In this document: positions 11,270 through 24,100 of the stretch, piece after piece
Position numbering within the stretch: position 1 is the stretch's first letter
How the letters are laid out: each line of letters opens with the position of its first letter
Assembly (NCBI RefSeq): GCF_963678635.1
Contig: NC_087062.1
Coordinates: 100,177,209 to 100,241,208 of the forward strand
Source: Symsagittifera roscoffensis
Lineage: Eukaryota > Xenacoelomorpha > Acoela > Convolutidae
Length of the DNA: 64,000 bases
Direction of reading: 5' to 3'
Notes under the pieces: model-generated
What the model was told of the DNA's origin: nothing
Databases searched by the model: none
Seen by the model: the letters and a program-made list of their open reading frames with translations, nothing else
Program-made: the position numbers and the translations under genes

Positions 11270-11769
11270 GTCTCAATTCATATTACTTCACAGAAATCTG
11301 AAAATAAAAAATATAACGAGAGCCTTGAAAAGAATAAATCACTTAGCCCCACATGTCCACGTACTATAGCAAAACCAAAAATAAGGTGAAAGGTAAAATA
11401 CGACGAGATAGGATCTTTTTTGAGCATATGAAAAAAGGAAACCTCATGAAATCAGTCTCAAATCGCAGCTATGAACAGGATGTAGAAATATGAGGTTACA
11501 TCGAAAGTATTCAGAAGACAATTGGGAAAAAAGTCGGATCACCTTCAGAATCCCGAAAAATAGTTTAATTAGAGTTGACCTGATGAGAGTTAGGTTGACT
11601 CAAGGTGATCCTTCATGGTGATTTTTTTATATGATGGTCTTTTATGGATCATCTTCAGATTCCCGAAATCTGATTTGGGTAGAGTTGATCTAATGCAAGT
11701 CAGATTAGAAATTTGCCTAAAAAATTGGTTAAAAGTTAAAACAAATAAAATAAATGGAAGATTTTGTTT
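11270..11769. other. Intronic AT-rich DNA, nothing recognised
   Basis: No repeat family or coding evidence beyond two similar gatcaccttcagaatcccga words near 11540 and 11650. Confidence 0.4.
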
Positions 11770-12200
11770 ATTTCTTTTTCAAACCATATACCACACGCTA
11801 TCCTAATTACGAAATAACACGTTTTGAAAATAGCAAAGTCTTATATAGTCCAAATAGCACGTCTCAGTTCAATTTAAAATGTTTTCTAAGTCAGATAAAA
11901 TCTCCGCTTGCGCATTAGTAGCGCAAAAAACATCTCGCGCGAATTGTCCCAAACTGGCCATATTGGCCAACGTCAATGCTTCCTAACTCTGCAAAAAACC
12001 GCTGACAGGTGAAATAATTTTTGAAAATTGAACTCAAGAGAACAAAAGCTTTTAGATGATATAAAGATTTCTGCCAAAACTTGCTAGTTATTAAAGAGAA
12101 AACTGTCTAGAGGAAATACCCACGCCGAGCACAAATTTTACGTCAATCTCTCCGAAAGTCAAAACAAAAATTTGAAAACCCGAACGATGTTTGAATAGTT
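11770..12200 (+). repeat. Dispersed repeat family A (cacacgccatat...gtcggaacaaaa)
   Basis: Shares, in order, accacacgctat, tctccgcttgcgcattagta, gaaataatttttgaaaattg and agtcaaaacaaaa with copies at 48595, 57330, 58480 and 59050. No reading frame is conserved between copies. Class unknown. Confidence 0.6.
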
Positions 12201-13634
12201 TTTATGTGAGATGTTAATTTAAATTGAAGTTTAGAGAGATAGTGATTCCTGCAATTCACATATAGAATAAGCAAATAGAGAAGGAAAAAAGAAAACTTCT
12301 CGTATCAGGACCAATCCCAATGTTCCGAGCGCTTTGTAAAGTAGTCAATGGGTAGTGTTTGGCTTAAAAAGTAATGTATTTTTCAAAACGAAAAGTTTCA
12401 AAAATTGATCTTTTCAAGTCATCCCTTTACATCCTGAACGAAGTGAAAATTTTTCGCATATGTCAAAGTTTCAAATCGACCAAATAGCATGCCTCATTCA
12501 ATTTAGATCGATTTCTAAGAGTGGCTAAATCTCCGCTAACGCGTTAGTAAAGCGAAATGTTTTGATATTAAAAAAATCTGAGAAAATTACTAGTTAAAAA
12601 ATCGAACTTTGTCGGGAGAAAATAAACCACTCGAATACAATTCGTCACTTTCTTCAAAATCGGAACAAAAAAAAATGAAAAAAAAAAGAATAGCCGGTTA
12701 CTGTGCAAGTAGTACAGAATGATCCGACCAGTCTGAGAAAATTACAACCATATTATTTTTCCAATAAGTGTCGTTTTTTCGGCTTGGTGTGATAAAGGAA
12801 TCTGAGCGAAAACGTAGAGCTTAAGCATTTTCGTCAATCAGTGTTAAATATGCGAAATGAAAAACAGTTTTGCAGACAATTAACCAAAAAAAAATTTAGA
12901 AAATTTGAACTTTTCTTAATATAATTTTTCAAAAAGTTTTTTTCAAATTTTTTGAATTTTTTGAAGTTTTTGTAGCTAAAAACTCCAAACATTAACTTAA
13001 TTCGAGTAAAGCGAATTTTTCAAGGCTCAAATTAGCATAAATAAGCTCACACGCTCGAAATCAGGCAAAAATCAAAAATTTCAAACCGGTTTTTCTCGAC
13101 ACCGGGAAAAAAATTTGAAACTTTTTAATGTCCTTCGAATCACGACTGAAAGGGTTTTAATATGATATATCACTCAATCCACTCCAATCATTATTTGTGG
13201 TACCTGATTTTGCGTGGAAAACAAAAAGCAAAAAAAACTAGGATAGCCGGTTATTGCACAAAATACACAAGGAAGCAAGTAGCACAGAATGTTCCGACCA
13301 CAGTCTTAAAAAAATACAAAAACTTTTTCTCAAACTGGTGTCGTTTTTTCAGCATGAAGTGATAAGAAAATCTGAACGAAAAATAGAACTTAGGCTTTTA
13401 ATACGATTTATCACTCAATCCTGTACGATGATTATTTGTGACAGCTGATTTCGCGTGGAAAACAAAAAAAAATAAAACACACCCGAACCCAAAGTTTATT
13501 CTCATTTTCAATGGTCGGAACAAAAACCAGGGACTAAACAACTTGCATATGCCCAACCAAGCAAAAAACCACGTATAAAAACGAAATTTAGAAATTGGCA
13601 ATATAGGCAATTGCTTAAACTTGTAGAAAGACAT
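12200..13634. other. Intronic DNA with decayed dispersed repeats
   Basis: Two diverged copies of a segment with tagccggttattgcacaaaa and agaatgttccgaccacagtc words (12690-12800 and 13240-13370) lie here. No gene. Confidence 0.45.
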
Positions 13635-13672
13635 AAATAGATAGATAGATAGATAGTTTAGATAGATAGATA
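13635..13672. repeat. (GATA)n microsatellite
   Basis: About nine gata units with one interruption (gttta). Confidence 0.9.
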
Positions 13673-14080
13673 TTCAAAATGTTTTATTTAAAAACCCACA
13701 AACCCAAATCTAAAAGTCTCCAAATTTTTGACAATCATGCTCAAACAACAGCCCTAAAAATGATTGTAGACAAACAAGTATTTACATTGAAATAACCAAA
13801 AACATTTGAAAGATTGTAGATGACCTGAAAAAAAGGAGAAAGTTACCGAAATAGAGCGACCGAAGAAAAATTTTCCTCGACTTATTTTCAGACTTTCAAA
13901 GTCGCACCGATGTTAATTCCGACTGAAACTTCTAAGTCTTCACAGGTTTTCATATTCGCGGGCAAAGTCTTAACATGTCGACTTTCATTCGCGATTTTCT
14001 GAAAGTCTGAAAATAGTTGAGGAACAACGTTTGGATGCAAAAGTTATTTGGAAATGAACTTTGGATGTGTTCACACTTAC

Positions 14081-14354
14081 CGGGTGAGGGGCGAATGGGA
14101 GCTCTGAAGGATGCATTGTCGGCTGCCGAGGTGGTGGGGGGTTGGAAGGGTGCGAAGGGGGGTAATTGGGAACTGGAAGTAGGGGTGCAGGGGAGGAGGG
14201 GGAGGAGGTGGTCTGCTAGGGTGCTGTCCTCCTGCAGTAGGAGGGAGAGGTTGCTTCTCACTGAGGAGAAGACGAAGTTGGTCTGGGGGAGGAGCATCAT
14301 GCAGGCTATCTTCTCGTGGGGGAAGCAGTCCAAGTTCACTTCGAAAGACTCGAT
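14081..14354 (-). CDS. BLTP1: BLTP1-like exon, conserved CFPHEKxxCMxxLPxxxFVFSS segment
   Basis: This 274-nt exon has acceptor gttaacag and donor gtaagt, phase 0 to 1. It reads IESFEVNLDCFPHEKIACMM then LLPQTNFVFSSVRSNLSLLL. This matches position by position the family segment FSCLPVSRVECMLxLPSLDxVFSS of BLTP1/tweek, as I recall it, and is the best single anchor for the gene name. The second half is a Pro/Ser/Thr-rich disordered tail ending IRPSPG. The donor phase fits both the exon at 8510 (phase 1) and, with a weaker acceptor, the exon at 7753. Confidence 0.8.
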
Positions 14355-14369
14355 CTGTTAACACACGTA

Positions 14370-16700
14370 GTCGCTATCATATCACTCCACCCAATCCTTT
14401 TAGAGAAAAGAAACTTTTTAAAATAGGTAAATTAGTGTTATATTTAAAAAAAAATTGTTTAAGTTGTCAGAAGATTTTTATCGCTAGCTAAACCTAATAT
14501 AATTGATTTTTGAGAGAAAATTATAAGAGTTTGCAAATTCACAAAACTGCGTGAAATGCATAAACTACATTAAGGCGAAGCGGGGCTCCACAAAACGTGC
14601 GTTGCAGCTTAAAACCTTGCACTACAAGATTTTGAATAAAAAAAGAAACAGTTCATTTTTTTGAATAATCAAGCTGATCAAAAATCGAAATGAATACACC
14701 TTTGAAAATGTCATAACTTTGTATTGGATGATGTTTGTAGACAGCCTCAACATGCATTGAGAATTATTGACCGAGTGGAGACTCACGCAAAAAAATTGAG
14801 TCGACCAAAAATTCTCATAAGACAAACAGTTTCCAAAAAACGAGCACATTTTCAAAATTGTGCTTTTTCAAGGTCGTTGTTTTTTTTCCTTAAAAAATAA
14901 AGACGACAACAGTTGAGCAACAAAAATTAACAACCTTTTTTTTAAAATAATTTTTAACCTCAAGTTTCGCAAGGAGTTTTCGAGAAAATTATAAAATCCA
15001 ATAACGGTCTAATTGTTAAAGTTTGGACATTTCTCAGGCCAAAACTTTTTTACTCCATTTAGGGCGTAGCAACTAATGGAGACTTCGCCCAAACACAAGA
15101 AAAACAACAATCCAAAAAACTCGGTCTAAAGTTTCCTCTTACTGAGTTTTTTGAAGATCGTAGAACGCCCGGTGAAAACCAAAATAAATAAGCGAAATAT
15201 CTGTGCACACATGATATTACCCGGTATCTCCATCGATAACACTTTTGTGAGTATCGGTTTACTAAATTCTGAGAAAAAAACTAAAAAAGCAATCAAAAAA
15301 TAAGCTTAAAAACAAAAAAAAATCAACTCATATACCGATTCATATTAAATATTTTTATCAAAAAATAACTTACCAACAAAAAACCAGGTACAAATCATGA
15401 TTTTTTGGAGCAAAAGTTATTTGGATAAAAAAAGCAAAAGCGCCATCAAATCAAGAGCAAGTTGCCCTGCGACTACGCTTAGCTTGCATAAAAATCAAAA
15501 CATTTACGACCCATCCATACTGAAACAAGCAAAAGCATTAGAAAAAGTTGTCCTTAAAATTACGCATCATACGTTCACTAGCCGATATAACATCCGCTGC
15601 CCCGTTCAATCAATCATAATAAATTTTTTCAAAATCAAAGTTGTTAAAGTTACTAACTGCAGAACAAACACTTATATTAAACGTCATTTGGATAAAAAAA
15701 CTCAAGCATTGGAAAACAACCGGGTGGAAAAGTGTAGTAAATAAAATAAATATCTATTTAAAAAACGTAAAACTAGGACGAAAACAACACATCCGATAAA
15801 AACAACATTTTTACAAGGAAAAATAATTACCTAAATTATCTAAAAAAAATTTATTTGAATTTTAGCTTGTCAACTGGTATGTTGTGAGAAATACGTGTCG
15901 TTAGTGCAGTAACTTCCACGTGCAGTGTACATAAAAAAATGTTTTGGGGAAAATCTAATTTCCGGTAACAAGTCAATTGCTCCTGCAAGTGAAAAAAATA
16001 AATCATCGCTGCAATTTTTACTTTGACAAGGAAATGCATATCTTGGAAGAGTTCTACAAGACTCTTGTAAGATTTATATTTCAAATTGAGCATGCAAACC
16101 TTGATGGGTTCTTGCAAATATTGCACTCCAAGTTGTGTGAATCCAAGTAAAGTAGGATCTTGATAAAAATTATTTTATTTAAATTTTTTGTTCACATATT
16201 TTTAAGAGAAACGTGTGTTATTTTACAAATCTCAGTTTTCAAACAATGCGATTACAATTTGAATATTTTGTTTTTAATCAACAATCTGATGTGCCCGCTT
16301 TCGATTTGCTGATTAATTGTTTTACAGGCTTGACACTAAAATCAACGCTTTCAAGTTTTATTCCTAAAACTTTGATTAAATTTGCTGTTCATTCACAATT
16401 GAGGTTTTACATCAAGGAAACTGAAAAACATAAGCAAACAATAAATAAATAAAGCCAAAACTGTTCATACTGATGTAACAAGACTACCTTTATATCAGGC
16501 CCTCAAAATTTTAGCTGCCCTTTAATTGATCTCAGATAGTTTTTGACAAACAAATTTTGATAATTTAAAATTTAAGCTGCCAATAAATGGTGTGATGTGC
16601 TTAAATTTGAGTGGAAATAATATAACCAATTAGTTAGAAGTTTTTCATTTAGGAATAATAACAAAGGCGGATGGAAGACGAGCTTTCATTTGACTTACAT
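14370..16700. other. Intronic AT-rich DNA, nothing recognised
   Basis: The longest open stretch (15397-15744, plus, 115 codons) is Lys/Asn/Ile-rich with no recognisable family or splice context. No other structure stood out. Confidence 0.4.
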
Positions 16701-16701
16701 T

Positions 16702-16877
16702 CTACCGGATAAGTCAAAACATGAGCATTTTACCTGACTCGATAAACAAATTTAACTGAGAGATGTAACGCTGCCCTACAGTTTTTCAAAAAAATGGTTT
16801 TCAAAAAAATATACTCCTCTTAGTCAAATTTGTTTATCGAGTCATGTAAAAAGCCCATGTTTTGACTTATCCGGTAG
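16702..16877. mobile_element. Foldback element with 59-bp arms
   Basis: Arms at 16702-16760 (begins ctaccggataagtcaaaaca) and 16819-16877 are inverted repeats with few mismatches, separated by 58 bp. It is unrelated in sequence to the foldback at 61221. Confidence 0.8.
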
Positions 16878-17801
16878 AAGGTAGATCTAGTGAAAGGTCG
16901 TTTCTCAGCTAATTTTTGTGTTTTTTTTAACCGCTTCTTTTTCAAAATTTTACTAATTTGCTTTAATTCAAGGATTCAATTTGCTTTTTCAGTTTGCTTT
17001 TTAATTCAATTTTAGAAAAAATGACAGAAAATTTGTGCTTGCGGGGTTTTTTTTCTCATGACAAATTTGGATTTATTAACAAACAGTTTTTGACAGAGTT
17101 TTCTTACAGCATTCAAAAAGTATTTTACTCTCGAGCTCAAGTTTTAATAAAAATTTCACCTGTGATCTTTATTTTGCGATGTCAATTGCGGATCATGAAC
17201 GCGCGATACATTTCGTCCTAATAACGTGTAAGTGGAGCATTAATTCGTTTTAGAAATCGTTCCAAATCGAAATGAGGCATGTTACTTGGTCTACTTAATA
17301 TTTTCCTATATGTGAAAGTATCACTTTTTTATTTCGATAGAGTGCGAGTGGTATGATTTTCAAAAAACTCAAAAAAACATGAAGTTTTTTTTTGAAAATT
17401 TCATCAATTATCTTAAAACAAGCGCTACTCCATAGAACTTAAAATGCAGTCTGAACATTAAGAGTCCTGATATGGCACTATTTTTTGGTTTGGTAAAAGA
17501 TCGGTCTAATAAAAGATTTAGCCACATTGCGGTTAATCAGAAAGATATGAACAATTCGCTTGTTAAAAATTTAATCGAGCAGCTATGCCAACTCGGTTTT
17601 AGTTTAGCGCAAGCATACTCGCTTTGCATTCCAAAAACTTCCGGATCGATACTCACAAGCAGTCAGTTTTATTCTGTCAATTATGAAATTGGTCTAAATA
17701 AATAAATAAAACAGCCTGAGCATATATATTCCTCAATTTCCTCGAAATTCGGAACAAAAAACCTTATCTGCTGAATCGGATGAACTGTTCTTCGTTCTTA
17801 C

Positions 17802-17974
17802 GTAGAGAGTGAGAAGAACATCGACTGGGAATTTGGTGTCCGATGAGACGATGACCTTGGCCGCCTGCAGGGGCATCTCACTCATCGACTCAGGTGACTC
17901 ATCCCTGATTGGCTCATCGGCTTCCTTCCCTTCCTCTTTTCCATCGCCACTGCCCTCTGATTCTTTACTGTCCC
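17802..17974 (-). CDS. BLTP1: BLTP1-like exon with KFPVDVLLTLY core
   Basis: This 173-nt exon starts in phase 1 (its GG completes the Gly codon begun at 18891) and ends in phase 0 at donor gtaaga. It opens with an acidic Ser/Glu/Asp linker (DSKESEGSGDGKEEGKEADE) and ends VSSDTKFPVDVLLTLY. In BLTP1 the equivalent sequence is a beta-rich FPVDVVVYVRVQP segment of the repeating lipid-groove fold. The next exon at 14354 continues that strand in phase 0. Confidence 0.78.
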
Positions 17975-18843
17975 CTAAAAACACCCCTAACCTCTATATG
18001 CCGCTAAGTAATCTATATCCAACGAAAGGGCTGCATTTTGAAAAGGAACAACAAACGTTAGCTCGCATTTAAACAAATTTAATTTATTGCTCAAAATTTT
18101 TCGAATGAAGATAAACCTAAGTGTGGGAAAAATAACAATGCCAAAAATTACAAATAGTCGACAAAACACGAAAAACCATCCAAACAAAAAAGACTAACGT
18201 CAACAAACAAGTCCAGCCGGCCAGGGATGGGATGACAATTATTCTTATTTTTGAAACAATTAGAAAAAAGTGTAAACATAAGATACATTGTTCTTTAAAT
18301 ATATATATTTTTTATTCTCGAGGCATATCATTAAAAATACAAATTAATTTGATCAAAGTGTTTTCGATTGCCAATTTAGAAGCGCAAGCCTTTTTCTAGT
18401 CTTAATGTATTCAGTTCTCTCCAAAAAACATCCCTTTTGTTGCAAATTGTCTGACGAACAACCAAATCAAATCAACGCAACAGAACACACTTCTCTTAAT
18501 GATTCAAATTTCGTTTTTTACTCGCGTTTTTACTCGTGTTTGAAAACATATTTTTCACTCAAACATTTTGAAACATGACTTGAAGCTATCCATCGTTGCA
18601 GCCAACAGTCAGTGTACACAAAAGCACACAAAAGCTACAGAAGCTGGATAACAAAAATGTTGGAAAAGATAACAGTTATAAACACATTCTGCATTTCTCA
18701 TCGATTATCGCCAATCATGAAACTTTAAAAATACGGAATGTTTATATTTATATATAGTAAAGGCCTAAAAAGGGTAATTAAAGAGATAGTTGCAAGATAT
18801 ATCTGATAGATAGATGGTAGAAGATGCAGAAGAGGAAAAGAAG

Positions 18844-18862
18844 GAGAGAGAGAGAGAGAGAG
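18844..18862. repeat. (GA)n microsatellite beside a BLTP1-like exon
   Basis: Nine ga units, followed by gctgctgctgttctgctgtt, just downstream of the donor of the 18891 exon. Confidence 0.9.
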
Positions 18863-18890
18863 GCGGCTGCTGCTGTTCTGCTGTTCCTAC

Positions 18891-18951
18891 CTGCCACATT
18901 GTTCAACACTTGCTGGATGTAGTCCAGGAATGAAGGAGACAGCCTCATCAG
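18891..18951 (-). CDS. BLTP1: BLTP1-like micro-exon, SPSFLDYIQQVL helix
   Basis: A 61-nt exon lies between acceptor tgtgtttag and donor gtaggaac, starting in phase 0 and ending in phase 1. It encodes LMRLSPSFLDYIQQVLNNVA. It corresponds to the SPCLLDFLEKAL-type helix of BLTP1 that follows the AWVALQ stretch, so exon order and sequence agree with the family. A (GA)n microsatellite ends about 30 nt from its donor. It is too short to be found as an open reading frame on its own. Confidence 0.72.
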
Positions 18952-19633
18952 CTAAACACAACAGCTGAGAAATGGCCATAGCACCATACAGACAAGCGCG
19001 CATCATGCTCTGCCTCCACTAACCCATCCTTCCATTTAAATGTTGGCGATTGATGAAATGGTTGATCAGATTCGGTTGCAGTTATCCGTAAACGGATATC
19101 ATTTGATTCAAAAGACGAACCTTTCTATCTAATAATATTGTCGGGTTGTCCTCTTTTTCTTTTCTTTTTTTTCTGAAAAGACCTCTCCTTTGGTGGGTTT
19201 GAATTAGTTTTCACACAGAGGCAAAGCGGAATTTCGCAACACTTGCAGAACAACACAAAGATAGCATTACAAATTATTAGCCAGACAATGAGACGAAGGC
19301 AACCAAGTCGAAGACTTTTTATAGTTTGAAGAAACAAAAAGTTTTTAAACTTGTCAGTTGCAAATGATCTTTGGGAAAATATGCCAAAAAACACCATCAC
19401 CGCCGTTAATCAGCATTCGAAATCATTTGCCGAGTGAAAACTAAGTCGAAAAGACTTAATGAAGGTCATCAAGATGTCATAGAAATAAAATGACAAAATG
19501 AAAGAAACTTTCGAGCTGAAACTTTACGCCATATTCTTCGAAACCAACAATTGCTTCTGTTTTTTTTTTAAATTATTTTTAAGCTACGCAAAAAGAAGTA
19601 AAAAAATCAGTAGAGCAAAAACCCAAGTAGTAT

Positions 19634-19824
19634 TATATCGTGTCCCGGATCCTAAGGGGGGGTCCTAACGTAAAGCAAAATCCTAGGAAAGGGGTCCTTA
19701 ATTTTTTGGAGGACCCCTATCCTAGGATTTTGTAAATGATCGCAAGTTCCCACCCCTAAAGTAAAAGACCCCCTCCCTAGGATCTTGTTAAGCTGAGCTC
19801 AACAACCGGGACGCAATACAATAA
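19634..19824. mobile_element. MITE with TATCGTGTCCCGG ends
   Basis: Inverted ends tatatcgtgtcccgg and ccgggacgcaatacaa enclose about 190 bp. The interior is made of facing copies of tcctaaggggggtcct and aaaatcctagga, so the whole element can fold on itself. It has no coding capacity. The same family occurs in inverted orientation at 35314-35524. Confidence 0.65.
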
Positions 19825-20434
19825 TTCCTTCTAATTCCTTTTAAAGCGGTCCCTTTTCCCGCGATAATTGAAATTAATCGTCCTAATTCCTGAACTTTTC
19901 TTTTTCATCCTAGTTTCATGTAGATATAATTTCCTGGCTTTCTTTCTTTTCGTACAAGATTTGTCATGCTATTAAAGTTTGTTATTGAAAACGAGTCTAA
20001 GGATTTCACACATTTGTTTGAATTAACACTTGGTTTGCGTCAGCTAGTTTATTTGCCTGAAGCTATTTATGTTAAAACAGTGATTGAGCTCAATACGAGT
20101 ATTTTATTAGTTGTAAATAGGTAAAAACCAAAACATATACAAGTCGAAGTATGAAAACGACGAACAGTAAAAATCATCTTGAGACTTTAATGTTTATTGT
20201 TTTGGTTTTCATTGCGCTGTTTTTTAGGTGGTCGTTCTTCTGAAGCTTCAGATAAAATAAATGGGTTGTTTATAGGGGGACCTTCATGGACTCTTCTTCC
20301 TGTAGCTCTGTTTCTGAGTAGGGCCGCTGTAAGAATCCCCAATCTGGAAGTTGAAAATCGGGAGAACTGTTATCAGTTTCATTGTATGAGTTGGCCCACT
20401 CAGTGTTCATGTAAATGTCTTCTAGAAAAGCATT

Positions 20435-20700
20435 TTATTCAGCGGCTTTATGGCCAAAGGGCACTGTCGAAATTCCGTCGAAAAGTAGAAAACGTTTTGA
20501 GTCGAATGGTGATAATGCAAGTTTGTTTTGTTTCACTGTCATATTGGTGTGACCTTTCGAAACTATATTATAGTTATACACTCTCACTGTTTTTCCAGTG
20601 AATAATGGGTCCCTGAAGGTTTGATGGACCAGTTCTCTCTGTGCACTCCGTTTAATTCCTTTGGCACTCAATTTTTGAGTGCCTTCTAAACAGAAGCAAA
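20435..20700 (-). pseudogene. C-terminal end of the DNA polymerase B, outside the duplication
   Basis: The frame reads LSAKGIKRSAQRELVHQTFR, then KQNKLALSPFDSKRFLLFDG and ends STVPFGHKAAE. In Polinton-type polymerases the last ~70 residues read NKIALSxxDDKRxxxxDGIxTLxYGH, so this is their natural end. It lies left of the duplicated cassette, so only copy 1 has it. The segment normally joining motif C to this end (the EFVGLRAK region) was not found intact, and a TAA closes the frame upstream at about 20718. Confidence 0.7.
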
Positions 20701-21156
20701 TCTTTTATTTTTTTCTAGAACGCAGGGGATAGTTTCATTTCACTTCAGTAACTCAATTTATAGGGAACAAAATTTCATTCATTTTACCAAAAAAGAGCAG
20801 AAGACTCTAAATTATGATTCAAAAAGAGGAACACAACGTGGTCTATTGATTAAACCCTTAATCCCAAATCTGGACGGGTATATTTTGAGGAAATCAAAAA
20901 ATTCCGAAAAAATGGGCAAAAAGTGAAAAAAGTACCGAGTTGTGAAGCTTTTCTAAGACCGTAGGGGGTGGGGTAGGGTAAAAATTGCCCTAAATTTCAT
21001 GCAGGCAGGTAGGTAAAACGCTACTGAATCCATTGGTACTACTTTTATGAGAATCTGACGGGTAGTTTTTTGGGAAAGCGAATTTTTCGAAAAAGCGTCT
21101 CAAAAAAAAAGATCTCATCTGGAAAAAAAACGTGTTCATACTACCTGTTTAATCGA

Positions 21157-24100
21157 TTAAACCCTTGATTCCAAATTTATTTTCTCCAAGTCTCGGTAAA
21201 CGTCATCAATTTTTATGGCATAAATAAAACTATCCGTGACGGAGTATAGGAGTTCCAAGTTTAGATTAGTTTCATTTTTTGATAATGAAACTGAAACATG
21301 AAACGCTTGGCGAGGTCTAGGATGGTTGCACCAACTATCATAGGTTTGTCCCACAATATTTTTGTTACTGAAAAGCTGATTGTGGCTAATTGATCGTCAA
21401 TGATTTGAAAGCTTTTCATTGTGCTCAGAGCTGTTTTTTGTAAAAGTTCTCTCTCATTCCTTACAATCTCCAGCTTCTTTCTTCCTAACTTAGACTCCAT
21501 TGTCTTACCGAAAGCTGAATTAACAATTAGCTTGTTGAAGTTCTCCTGGAATTTATTTACGGCGGCTTTTCGTGGGCGGGTGTTGAGGTCGACAAAGGGT
21601 GACATCCAGTGACTTTGGCGGAACTGAAGAACTTTTCCTAGGTGAGTTATTTTCATTCCCAGCTCATGGTACAATTATAGGGTAAGGTAGTGCAAAACAT
21701 AACCTTCTTTAGGATGCAAGGTCTGTAGAAGCTTTGGCACTTTTGGCACTGTGGTGATTCCCACTTTTCCCAACATGTCGACTTGCTCGTTGCTCATTGC
21801 ACCGATGTCCACTACTTCACGAGAGGGGGCAAGGGGGTAATCAGCAAAGAAGTCGTGAAGCTCTTCGGGTATGGTTAAATTGACTTCAGCTATATAACCC
21901 CACTCTGAGATTTCGCTGGTGAGCAGTATGTCTGCCAGACTTTTTTCAACTAATGAAAAATCGTTTAAGGGCAAAGGGCAGTGTTTCATTATCCCCCCGT
22001 ACAAATTATTTGCATCAATATTGAGGATGTAGCTTGATGGTTCTGAGGGCGAAAAATCGTCGAGGTATTTTTTGTTTGCTTTGTAAAATCGGCGCGCGTA
22101 AACCGACGACATGCCTCCTCGTATCATTTGCTGCACAAGGTCTAGATGTTCACGGTCCGTTAAGAGTTTCAGTTCGGGCTGACAAACTTTTAGAAATGCG
22201 TCCCCAGAAAGGTTACTTGCCGTGAAGTGCCAGGCGCAATCCAGCCCGTATGTTTGATAGCAAACTTCACGAAAAGCTTCGAAAACAGAAGCAAGCAATA
22301 GCACATCTGTAGTCAAGTACAAGTCGTGGTAATCACTAAGTGAGCCACACTTCAGTTCGGTGAAAACTTTAAGGGCATGATTGTACTCGCTTCTTGAAAC
22401 ACTCACATCCCCTCCTGTTAGACTATTTTTCCACATTGCTCGTGAGGGAAGGCGAGTTTCTCGGAATTTTTCGAATGAGTTGAAGTATGAGTAGGGGTAA
22501 TGCCCTTTCAGGTGAGCGGCCGAGTTTTTCAAAATATTTCTCCAGCAGAAAAAACTTTTCGTTGGGCAAATTATCGACAAGTTTTGCCAACGATGCTAGC
22601 ATGAACCTATACGTATCGATGAATCTCAGATTTTTGTAGAGTTTTTTGATTTTTCCGTTTATGTCCGTGTACGTTTTTATATATACTGAGATTGTCAAGG
22701 ATATATATTTTTCTTCAGATGCGGGTATTACGGAAAAAGTGTTTTCCGAATCGCTTTTTGCCAGCGCTTTGATTATAAAGTGTAACTCATAATTTGACAA
22801 ATTATGAGCTACCACTGGAATGTAATTTGTTGTTTTTCTATTAACGTTACACTCATTGTGTGCCCAACTCAGGAAATTGTTGGTGTAATGGCAATGATCA
22901 AGTACCACTTGATCATTGTTGGAAAAATCATTCTCGCATATCTAACAAACTGTAGCATCTTCCCGTTACTGGTCTGTTATACCAGTGAAAGTGTAATTTT
23001 TCCTTTTTTCTACGTAAACTTGTCTCGCTAACGATTCAAGGGAGCTAATTAGCTCTTCCATCACATTCGGTCCTCTTTTAAGCTCAAACTTTAACAGGTC
23101 TTTTTTCCCAAATTCGATTACTGCTAACGCGTAGCCGCACGGTTGATGGATTTCAATTGTTTGCGTGCTAGATTTTCGCGGATCAGGTTGCGGTCCGTAT
23201 ACTGGTAAGAGCAGTGACTGCAAATCAAAGTAGATTACTCTGGGTACGTACCAACGAGCTGTTAAGTTTTTGAACTTGTGGTCATCTTTTCCCGGCTTGG
23301 GCATTGTTATGACGACATCTTTGTCTTGGTAGCACAATTCTTGATGTCTTCTCAGAGTTTCGAATGAAGCGCATGTGTGGAAACATTTGCGACAAATCTC
23401 AGATTGAAGTCGGTGCACTTTGTGCCGCACGTACTCGACCAGTTTCTGGAGATCACTTATCAACACAAAGTGATATTTTGATCCATCTGTCGGCAGCAAC
23501 AAGTCCACAATCAGGCTAGTAGTGAATCTGCTCGATACTCTTATAAACAAAAATTCGCCATCGTTGTACCTGAACAGAAAAATAATTTTTATACCTAGGT
23601 TTGGAGTGAAATGAAAAGGGTGTTTGAATAGGTGAAGAACATTAAGGAAGGAATTTTGAGATTTTTAGAAGGCAATTAGAATTTGCTTACCGGAAGACGT
23701 TGATTTGACAATTGTTCAACTTTTCAAATCTGTCCATATCCATTAGACCCATTGGCATTTCGTATTCCCCATTGATTTTCACAATTCCTTCTTTGTCGAG
23801 ATCGTAGGTTGAGACTTTGTTTTTCTCCAGTCACCGTCTAGATGTGGGGTAGAGGGCCGGCCCATTCACATTGTGATATGCGGCAACAAAGCAGTAGAGA
23901 AAGCAACGGTCATCATCTTTAATGTTGATATTTGTGAGCAGAGTAGATGCTGCGCTGAGTGCATCAGGTAGCTCGAGGTAGGATCCTGCTCTTATTGGTG
24001 AGAATGCCGCGAAACTGATTTGCAATTTTTCAATTCTGTCAATAATCCATCCGCTACCATGAGAAGAGAACGAATTGACTTGGTTGACCATATGTTCAAT

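Noticed and set aside
14017-14361. 114-codon plus-strand frame, Gly/Arg-rich
   Set aside because: It is the shadow of the minus-strand BLTP1-like exon 14081-14354, which has matching splice sites and family residues.
15397-15744. 115-codon plus-strand frame
   Set aside because: Composition is that of AT-rich intronic DNA, with no family resemblance, splice sites or regulatory context.
20197-20601. 134-codon plus-strand frame
   Set aside because: Its right half is the complement of the polymerase C-terminal end on the minus strand, which has clear family residues.
23831-23833. In-frame TGA shared by both polymerase copies as a recoded or read-through codon
   Set aside because: No selenocysteine or read-through context is seen, and both copies have other stops and frameshifts, so an old nonsense mutation is simpler.
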